Part shown: positions 44,801-51,509 of the stretch, piece after piece
How positions within the stretch are numbered: position 1 is the stretch's first letter
How the letters are laid out: every line of letters starts with the position of its first letter
Assembly: GCA_017617335.1 (NCBI GenBank)
Contig: JAFZWK010000020.1
Location: forward strand, 1-53,977
Source of the DNA: Bacteroidaceae bacterium
Lineage (GTDB): Bacteria > Bacteroidota > Bacteroidia > Bacteroidales > Bacteroidaceae
DNA length: 53,977 bases
Direction: 5' to 3'
Translations under genes and position numbers: made by a program
Notes under the pieces: model-generated
What the model saw: the letters and a program-made list of their open reading frames with translations, nothing else
Told to the model about the DNA's origin: nothing
Databases searched by the model: none

Positions 44801-47596
44801 CGCCTTGCTGCCAACAGGTACAAATAGGATGGCATTACCTCGGTTGCTGAAGGTCACCTCATTATTTATCGATGTTGGTGTATCAGATTCCACGGTCACC
44901 ATAGTTAAATTACAGCCACAGAATGCTCCCACACCAATGCTGATCACACTCGCTGGGATAGTGACGGAAGTAAGAGATCCACACCCCTCGAATGCCCAAT
45001 CTTCGATGCTGGTCACACTTTCAGGAATAGTGATGGACTGCAAATTTCCACAACCAGAAGTGAATGCAGAATGGCCGATTCTCGTCACAGGAAGGTCAAA
45101 CAGTTCTTCCGGGATAACGACAGAAGTCGCATCAAAATTATATAAAGTCCTATGAACGTAATAGCCATTCTCGTCACGTTTGTAAACAACACCCTGCTCG
45201 TCAATGTAGATGCCGGTATTGTTATTGCCCATATAGAAGAATTCGTAGTCCAATGCACGTTCAACTCCACCTCTGTCGTCAATGTAGAAGGCAAGGAGGT
45301 TATTACCTACAACAAGCAGGCTGCTGGGAATAACGAACTCATGTGTACCGCCGTCCTTCGCACCGACAAGTGTGCCATTCAGATACACGCTGACGAAATC
45401 ATCGTGACGGACGGTGAGGGAATAATAACCCTCTTTGACCTCGTCCAGAGTGAAGATCTGTCGCAGATAATATGCACTAAATTCTGCATCCCAATTGTTG
45501 TTATCCAATGGCCCTGTCAAGGTCGGCCATCCGCTATCATCAAAGTCTGGAGAGTACCACGGATTGTCAGTGCCGTCCGTGGGATCAGTAACTTCCTCCC
45601 AATTCTCAAAGAATTGGTAGCGGGCTTCCCAGGACTGTCCCATGAGATGTACCTCATCCCCTTCCTCACGAATCTCCTTGAACTCTTTCCAGTAGTCCGC
45701 TGCCTGATAAGTTTCCTTGCTGCCAGCAGGTACATAAAGGATGGCATCAGCGCGGTTGGTGAAGGCATAGTTACCTGGGGTAACCAAGGTGGGAGGAGTG
45801 GTAGCCAGACTCACTACCTTCGTCAAGTTTGACTGATACTGAAATGCCCCTATACCTATGCTGGCAACCGACTCTCCCAGAACCACGGTCTCCAGGGAAG
45901 GATTGTCATTATAGTTCTCGAAAGCCCAATTGCCGATAGTCGTTACGCTATTGGGAATTACGAGGTCTTTGAGGTTTGTGTTCTGGAATGCACGCGTACC
46001 AATTTCTATCAGATTGTCATTTAGTGTAAGACTGGATAGTACGTTGCAACCAGTAAATGCATTTTCTTCAATTTTTGTTACATTCTCTGGTATGATGATG
46101 GATGTCAGGTTGAAACACTCCATGAACGCAAAGCTGCCGATGTTGGTCACGCTCGTAGGGATAGTGACAGTGACTAATGAAATGCAATTGTTGAACGTTA
46201 GGGACTCTATGGACGTGATACCCTGAGGAATATTAACAGATGACAAACTATGCATTCCACGGAACGCTTCCGGCCCAATGTAAGTAACACTGCTGGGAAT
46301 AGTTACCGAAGTGATATACTTCGCATCGCGGAATGCACGGGCCTCTATCCTCTCTACACCATCCGGAATGACCACTTCCGTGATTTCCGTATTCTCATCA
46401 CTGTACAGATGAAATGCACGGCCCAATGGGAAATCTCCATTATAATCATCGCCGTCATACGTAATACCACACCATGCTGCAATATCCGACACGATAACTT
46501 TGGAGAGCGAGGTGCAGCCAGAGAAGGCTCCCGTCATTACCCGCTTCACGCTGGCAGGGATGGTGATGGAGGTCATCTTGTTGCAACTCGCGAATGAATT
46601 CAGGTCAATTGAGGTGACACCCGAGGGTATCTCGTAACTTCCACTGCGTCCGGCGGGGAACATAACAATTCCTTTTCCACCTTGCCCATACCATTCCTCA
46701 TTCTCGCTGAACACAACGCCGCCCACTGAATAATAGAAAGAATTACCCTCTTCCACATTGATTTCCGTCAATGAGGCGCAGTCTTCGAATGCAGTGTTAT
46801 TATTCAAAGAGTTCACAGAGGCCGGAATGGTTATCGATGTGATGCCAGTGCCGCGCAGGGCCTCTTCTCCAATCGAAGTAAGGCTGTTGGGCAGGATGAT
46901 AGAGGTCAGACCCTCGCAGCCATCGAATGCCCCGTCTCCGATGCTGGTCAACCCCGTGAAGTATTGCAACTCATCGAAGGAGGTAATCTCAGTATTATTC
47001 TTGAATACTTCGCCCAAGTCGGTCACAGAAGCAGCCTCTGCCTCGCTCAACTCACCATCTTCATTAGAATCCCAGTTTTCAACGCAGAGCGCCTTGACAT
47101 TGGCATCGGTGAAAGTGATGTTAGGAGAAGGTGAAGCTACACTAAGACTGAACGAAACATCGTCCAATGTCAGTTTTTCTGAGTTGCTGGTAACGAAACG
47201 AATGTTACTTAAAGAGGCTGTACCACCTGTGGCTGACTCTGAAGCCGACAACGAGAGGGTGATGATCTCGCCACTCGTTCCGCTGATGGGAGTCAGCGCA
47301 AACGAAGTGGATGTCAGACGATACACGTTGTCGCCCTGCTTGCCGATGGTCAGCTCCTGATCCTCATCGGTAAAACGGTTGCTCAACGAACAATCGTTCT
47401 TGTTGATCGTCACACCTTCAGGCAGCGTCAGGTCCATCTGGAAGCTTACCAGATTCGTGGCGGTGTTGTCGAGGCTGATGGCTACGGTTGCCGTCTGCCC
47501 AGGCTCAATCGTCACGTTTGTCACGCTGATACCATCCGCCTGCACTCGAGTCAAGGCAAGTGTAAGCGCAATAAATGTCAGAATGTGTCTTTTCAT
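41807..47596 (-). CDS. Giant BspA-type LRR protein with cohesin-like and dockerin domains
   Basis: This 1929-aa surface protein has a signal peptide (1-20). Domains in order: cohesin-like 1 (about 22-155), EF-hand loop D176-E187 in WDSNEDGELSEAEAA, a 23-residue-period LRR_5 block (about 215-640), a galactose-binding-like domain (about 660-800), LRRs, a second such domain (about 960-1100), a second EF-hand (about 1128-1139), LRRs (to about 1400), a beta-helix/GLUG-like region (about 1410-1690), cohesin-like 2 (about 1715-1855) and a type I dockerin (loops 1862-1873 and 1895-1906). It ends soon after the dockerin and lacks the GKKV tail of its neighbours. BspA relatives bind host or bacterial surfaces; the role here is inferred. 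Confidence 0.9.
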   Translation of the reverse strand: MKRHILTFIALTLALTRVQADGISVTNVTIEPGQTATVAISLDNTATNLVSFQMDLTLPEGVTINKNDCSLSNRFTDEDQELTIGKQGDNVYRLTSTSFALTPISGTSGEIITLSLSASESATGGTASLSNIRFVTSNSEKLTLDDVSFSLSVASPSPNITFTDANVKALCVENWDSNEDGELSEAEAASVTDLGEVFKNNTEITSFDELQYFTGLTSIGDGAFDGCEGLTSIILPNSLTSIGEEALRGTGITSITIPASVNSLNNNTAFEDCASLTEINVEEGNSFYYSVGGVVFSENEEWYGQGGKGIVMFPAGRSGSYEIPSGVTSIDLNSFASCNKMTSITIPASVKRVMTGAFSGCTSLSKVIVSDIAAWCGITYDGDDYNGDFPLGRAFHLYSDENTEITEVVIPDGVERIEARAFRDAKYITSVTIPSSVTYIGPEAFRGMHSLSSVNIPQGITSIESLTFNNCISLVTVTIPTSVTNIGSFAFMECFNLTSIIIPENVTKIEENAFTGCNVLSSLTLNDNLIEIGTRAFQNTNLKDLVIPNSVTTIGNWAFENYNDNPSLETVVLGESVASIGIGAFQYQSNLTKVVSLATTPPTLVTPGNYAFTNRADAILYVPAGSKETYQAADYWKEFKEIREEGDEVHLMGQSWEARYQFFENWEEVTDPTDGTDNPWYSPDFDDSGWPTLTGPLDNNNWDAEFSAYYLRQIFTLDEVKEGYYSLTVRHDDFVSVYLNGTLVGAKDGGTHEFVIPSSLLVVGNNLLAFYIDDRGGVERALDYEFFYMGNNNTGIYIDEQGVVYKRDENGYYVHRTLYNFDATSVVIPEELFDLPVTRIGHSAFTSGCGNLQSITIPESVTSIEDWAFEGCGSLTSVTIPASVISIGVGAFCGCNLTMVTVESDTPTSINNEVTFSNRGNAILFVPVGSKAAYEAADYWKDFKAILEVGEDPTILQYGADQAWSMKYVFNESCENVQEPANDSNDNPWYAEAYNDEAWEALTGPMAREGDTFDQVNYTWETPGSCYFLRRTFQMESIKDGFYELWGICDDNMDAYVNGQKLVKENRGENFHWLFRIPSTLLHEGNNTLALFIMDNGGGDAYLDYSMSFAETPKTIAFADADVKAICVANWDTNGDGELSTLEAASVGDLSDCFMNNEESVLETFDSFDELQYFTGLPSLNPWVFYNCTNLKSVTIPNSVTSIENFAFQGCSSLTSITIPSSVTSIGDHVFEGCSSLTSVSMPDNVITFTGYYAFGEDNNIESVYIADLAAWLGTAFTYGNNPLRSGAKLYLNNEEVKDLVIPEGTTSILTAAFEGCESITSVVLPNSLTDIEGFAFYGCSSLTSITIPSSVTSIGDNAFFGCVNLESVSIPNSVTSISSSAFRKCWLLTSFTFNSAEEALTKVDDVYQIGTAEDLHNFAILTTAASSSLNACLTADIDYTGYTGSCNGGSFYPIGVNGYKGTFDGQGHTITLNIEDSHYSDQVDGAGNAMFLLLTEGGVIRNLRTSGTIESSCRFSAGILSYLADGTVSHCVSDVDIISNIEGDCTDGGIVALGNMSGDSPGLVEYCVFAGSFQGESATHRGGIVGVGYSGNSSNITLDNCLFIAATDNLSVDGSDTFIREPNESTTISNCYYLNTLGDASAGTQTTSEQLTSGELCYLLNGESSDNPIWTQTLGEDSYPVPFNTHGIVYAQDGGYTNTPESQPEIEVTDISQLDNAIYIEPVEAFCGDQKVLSIKMKNNVAIQTIQFDLYLPEGLTVVANEDNELMTASKERINKFNYFISSIQADGALRLLAQATTTNVPAGDGEICTITVNVSEDMEEGDYPLVFKGIRMTEQNNTNHAPDPNIVQTKLTISSYILGDANGDRDVDAIDFNMIANDILGYSQSNFNRKAADINGDGDVDAIDFNMIANKILYGSFSGIQNSMEPM
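42191..42369 (-). repeat. Near-identical cohesin-domain duplication, copy 2
   Basis: Partner of 41422-41600, inside the second cohesin-like domain of the 1929-aa protein. A run of about 58 bp is identical, including synonymous positions, pointing to recent duplication or gene conversion. Confidence 0.8.
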
Positions 47597-47616
47597 AATT
47601 TTTGTTTTACTGTTTA

Positions 47617-50600
47617 TTATTTAATGATTACTTTCTTTCCGTTTACTATATAAATGCCATGCGACATTGTCTCCACCTTGCGTCCCTGCAAGTCATAGAT
47701 GTCATGAGGACGGGTTGTCTGTTCTTCCTTCAGAGAGGAAATCTCTGTTGCAGAGCAGGATTGCAGGTCGCTGAACATGTAGTCACCGCCCTCGGTGTCG
47801 AAGAAATGGATGTTGCGGATGGCCACATCACCGCTGGCAACACCCTCGAGCGTGAAGTTGAGCAGCTCGCCGTCGTTGCCCTGGAATGTATGGTTCGAGG
47901 TCGAGAGGGCTGCCACGCGGTAGTGACCCTCCTCTACCTTATTATATAATAACTGGTGCTTCTGCTTGCGCTCAGCATTCAGCAGCATCTGGGCCACATC
48001 GGTTCCCTCGGGCACAAAGAGGTCGAACTGGAATGCCGTGTAGTCGCGTTGGTTCGCCAGGACGAGAGCCAGTCCTTCATCCGTCTGTGTCAGCGAGAGT
48101 ACATCCTCACTCTCCGCGGTCCTGCTCGGAGCACGCTTTGCCTTCACGAAGTTCTGGTCGCCGGCAATCTCGTTCACCAGAGCCACGGCATCGCCGATGT
48201 TCACGCTACCATCGTAGTTGATGTCGGCAAGAATCTCCACGAACGTCTCGGCAGGTGTACCCACCACGAAGCGGGCAATGTCCACCACATCCACCACATC
48301 CGTCTCACCGTCGCTGTTCACATCACCCTCAATGAATTCGATGATGTTGAAATCCTGCCAATATAATGCTTCCGAATAGGATGCTCTGCTTCCAGCGGGC
48401 ACGTACAGTGTAGCGTTGGCGCGATTGGAGAAGGTAGAGGAACTAATGGAAAGAGGTGTGGCAACATCCACTTTCACGGAGGTCAAGCTGCTGCAATCAC
48501 AAAACGCATTATCGCCAATTGAGGTCACACTATTGGGGATCGCAACCGAGGTCAGGCCACGGCAAAAAAAGAACAACCGATTCGTAACTTCTGAAACTTT
48601 ATTGCTCAAATGAATGGTTCTTAGAGAATAATTCTCTTCAAAGGGACTATTATATGTACTGAGAGGACTGTTATTTATGTTACGACCAATATATGCAGTT
48701 TCCAAAGGACTATTTATAAATAATGGGCGCTTTAGTGTACCATCATTCCAAGGAATGAGCCAACAATCTACACTTAATTCATCATCGCTATCTTCTATTA
48801 CGACTTGACTCAGACTATTAAATATAGATGTATTTTCATTATGATTTGTGAAATATTGGGTGTTAGAGTTTATTATTTTTTTTACCTCTTTCCCTATCGT
48901 CAAGGACGTTAGAGGACTATCCAAGAACGCATAACAGTTCATTTCTTCTGCTCTAACTTCTGCAGATTGCAGATTATTACAGCCAGAGAATGAACAAGAG
49001 GCAATCCTTATTACATTGCTTGGAATGAAAATGGAAGTCAGGCCAGAGCAGCCAGAAAAAGCATAATCATTGATATATTTCACACTGTTGGGGATGGTGA
49101 CAGAAGTTAGACCTGAGCAATTCTGGAACGCATACCAGCCTATGTAAATAATGCTTTCGGGAATAACTACAGAGGTTAGGTCAGAGCAGTTTTTAAATGC
49201 AGAATTTCCAATTGAAGTAACACCGTTGGGAATAAGAATAGAGGTTAGGTCAGAGCATCCATTGAATGCAGAACTACCAATTGAAGTAATACTGTTAGGA
49301 ATAATGATAGAGGTTAAACTACTGCAGTTATAGAAAGCAAGAATTCCTATGCTCGTCAGTCCCGTGAAGAATTGTAACTCATCGAACGAGGTTATCTCCG
49401 TATTCTCCTTGAACACCTCACCCAAATCGGTCACAACTGCAGCCTCTACCTCGCTCAGTTCACCATCTTCATTAGAATCCCAATTGACCACACAGAGCGT
49501 TTTGACATTTGTGTCAGCAAAAGCGATTGGAGGAGATGGAGCAGCCTCTTCCACAACACCGCCCTTGAACACATCTTCTGTCCATCCTGCAGCAATGTAA
49601 GCATCACGTGTGCCGTAAGGAACGGATAATGTGCAAGTGGAAGCAATGTTCCCAAATGCATCTGAGCCAAAAGCAAAAGGCTCTCGTTTTTCTGATACTA
49701 AAGAGTTTAGGCCGCTGCAATTATAAAATGCATAATCACCGATGCTAATTACAGAATTAGGTATGGTTATGCTGGTCAGGCCACTACAGCCATAGAAGAC
49801 CATACTCCCAATACTTTCTACATTATCCGGGACCGTGATGGAGGTCAAGCATCGACAGGCCATGAAAGCCTTATCTCCGATGGAGGTTACGCTATTGGGA
49901 ATGGTGACGGAAGTTAATTCACTGGAATAAATGCTATAAAAGAAAGCCCTATCTCCGATGCTGATTATACCATTGGGAATGGTAACAGATGTCGCCCAAC
50001 ATCTACAATTCACAACAGAATTGTTTTTAATTAACAAGCCGTCAATTGTTTCTTCATCACATAAAGTTGTGCCCCAATTATCGCCGCTTGATAATGTTGT
50101 GTTATTGACAAAAGAATCATTTGTAAAATAACAGCCATCGAACGCACCAGAGGCGATTGCGGTCACACTATTGGGTATGGTGATGGAACTCAGACTATGG
50201 CAATTACCGAAAGCATACGAATAAATTGTAGTCACACTTTTAGGGATAGTTATAGATGTTAGGCTCTCACAGCCATTGAAAGCAGAACCACTGATTGTAG
50301 TTACGCCATTGGGAATTGTGACGGAGGTCAAACTAGCGCAATCATTGAAAGCGGCTGTGCCAATGGAGTTAACGCTATTGGGGATAGTCACAGAGGTCAG
50401 TTCATAGCACTGGGCGAAGGCGGCATAACCGATTGAGGTCACACTATTGGGAATGGTCACAGAGGTCAGCTCGTAGCAATTCACAAAAGCATACTCGCCA
50501 ATGGAGGTTACGCTATTCGGTATAATCACAGAAGTGAGGTGAATACATTCGTCAAAAGCATTGTCGTTGATGGAGGTTAACCCTGTAAAATACTGTAGTT

Positions 50601-51474
50601 CGTCAAAAGATGTTATATCAGATTTCTTATTAAACACCATTCCAAGGTCTGTGACAGCTGCAGCCTCCACTTCACTCAATTCCCCGTCACCGTCAGTGTC
50701 CCATTTCCACACACAGCGAGACTTCACATTAGCATCGGCAAAGTCGATTTTTAATTTCACAATTGTACCAAAGTAACTCCATATATTTGTACTTCTGTAT
50801 GACGCAATTGATGCTAATGGAACATGGAGCGTTGCTGAAGTAATATTTGATTTATTAAATGCATCATATTCATAGTAATCTTCTCCATCATCATATTCAT
50901 AATGTGCCAGTGGGGGTGTTGTCGCATAGCAATAGACATCTGTCAAGGCTGTGCAACCATAAAAGGTATAGCCACCGATGCTGGTCACTCTGCCAGAGAT
51001 GATAACGGATGTCAATTCTGTGCAGTTCCTAAAAGCATTGCTACCTATACTGGTTACTCTACTAGGGATGGTAACAGAAGTTAAACCACTGCAGCCGTAG
51101 AAGGCATTGTCTCCAATACTGGTTACGCTATTAGGAATGGAAATGGAGGTCAGGCCACTACAACCAGAGAAGGCACCTTCGATGCTCGTCACACTGTTGG
51201 GAATGGTGATAGAGGTTAAGTCATAGCAATTGCAGAAAGCACGATCCCCGATACAAGTCACGCTGTAAATTGTAGCATTATAAGAAACAGTTTCTGGGAT
51301 AACGATATTCCCCGAATAACTATTGTAGGAGGCTGTCTCATACGTTACGGTAGCTTCTGTTCCTGAAAAGTTGTAATAAATGCCATCAATATAGGCATCA
51401 TAGGCATTAGCGGTAAATGACGTTAACCATGCTAGCAAGGATAATATACCCAAGAAGAATTGTTTAGCTTTCAC
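47617..51474 (-). CDS. BspA-type LRR protein with dockerin, cohesin-like domain and GKKV tail
   Basis: This 1285-aa protein has a signal peptide (1-24, ending TANA). LRR_5 blocks (about 68-180, 295-645, 690-1010) alternate with two EF-hand modules (loops 259-270 and 666-677). A type I dockerin follows (loops 1051-1062 and 1084-1095), then a cohesin-like domain (about 1115-1235, YTAFQFDLFVPEGTDVAQML) and a tail DLQGRKVETMSHGIYIVNGK plus KVIIK. The tail resembles the C-terminal sorting signals of Bacteroidetes secreted proteins. It begins 35 bp after the upstream LRR gene and ends 20 bp before the next. Confidence 0.9.
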   Translation of the reverse strand: MKAKQFFLGILSLLAWLTSFTANAYDAYIDGIYYNFSGTEATVTYETASYNSYSGNIVIPETVSYNATIYSVTCIGDRAFCNCYDLTSITIPNSVTSIEGAFSGCSGLTSISIPNSVTSIGDNAFYGCSGLTSVTIPSRVTSIGSNAFRNCTELTSVIISGRVTSIGGYTFYGCTALTDVYCYATTPPLAHYEYDDGEDYYEYDAFNKSNITSATLHVPLASIASYRSTNIWSYFGTIVKLKIDFADANVKSRCVWKWDTDGDGELSEVEAAAVTDLGMVFNKKSDITSFDELQYFTGLTSINDNAFDECIHLTSVIIPNSVTSIGEYAFVNCYELTSVTIPNSVTSIGYAAFAQCYELTSVTIPNSVNSIGTAAFNDCASLTSVTIPNGVTTISGSAFNGCESLTSITIPKSVTTIYSYAFGNCHSLSSITIPNSVTAIASGAFDGCYFTNDSFVNNTTLSSGDNWGTTLCDEETIDGLLIKNNSVVNCRCWATSVTIPNGIISIGDRAFFYSIYSSELTSVTIPNSVTSIGDKAFMACRCLTSITVPDNVESIGSMVFYGCSGLTSITIPNSVISIGDYAFYNCSGLNSLVSEKREPFAFGSDAFGNIASTCTLSVPYGTRDAYIAAGWTEDVFKGGVVEEAAPSPPIAFADTNVKTLCVVNWDSNEDGELSEVEAAVVTDLGEVFKENTEITSFDELQFFTGLTSIGILAFYNCSSLTSIIIPNSITSIGSSAFNGCSDLTSILIPNGVTSIGNSAFKNCSDLTSVVIPESIIYIGWYAFQNCSGLTSVTIPNSVKYINDYAFSGCSGLTSIFIPSNVIRIASCSFSGCNNLQSAEVRAEEMNCYAFLDSPLTSLTIGKEVKKIINSNTQYFTNHNENTSIFNSLSQVVIEDSDDELSVDCWLIPWNDGTLKRPLFINSPLETAYIGRNINNSPLSTYNSPFEENYSLRTIHLSNKVSEVTNRLFFFCRGLTSVAIPNSVTSIGDNAFCDCSSLTSVKVDVATPLSISSSTFSNRANATLYVPAGSRASYSEALYWQDFNIIEFIEGDVNSDGETDVVDVVDIARFVVGTPAETFVEILADINYDGSVNIGDAVALVNEIAGDQNFVKAKRAPSRTAESEDVLSLTQTDEGLALVLANQRDYTAFQFDLFVPEGTDVAQMLLNAERKQKHQLLYNKVEEGHYRVAALSTSNHTFQGNDGELLNFTLEGVASGDVAIRNIHFFDTEGGDYMFSDLQSCSATEISSLKEEQTTRPHDIYDLQGRKVETMSHGIYIVNGKKVIIK
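47772..48330 (-). repeat. Dockerin-cohesin cassette duplication, copy 1
   Basis: This 559-bp part of the 1285-aa gene matches 51675-52233 in the neighbouring gene at a constant offset of 3903 bp with no indel. Stretches longer than 60 bp are identical. The offset is a multiple of three. Confidence 0.85.
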
Positions 51475-51509
51475 AATAGCTGATATTTAATGAATATTTT
51501 GCTTCACTA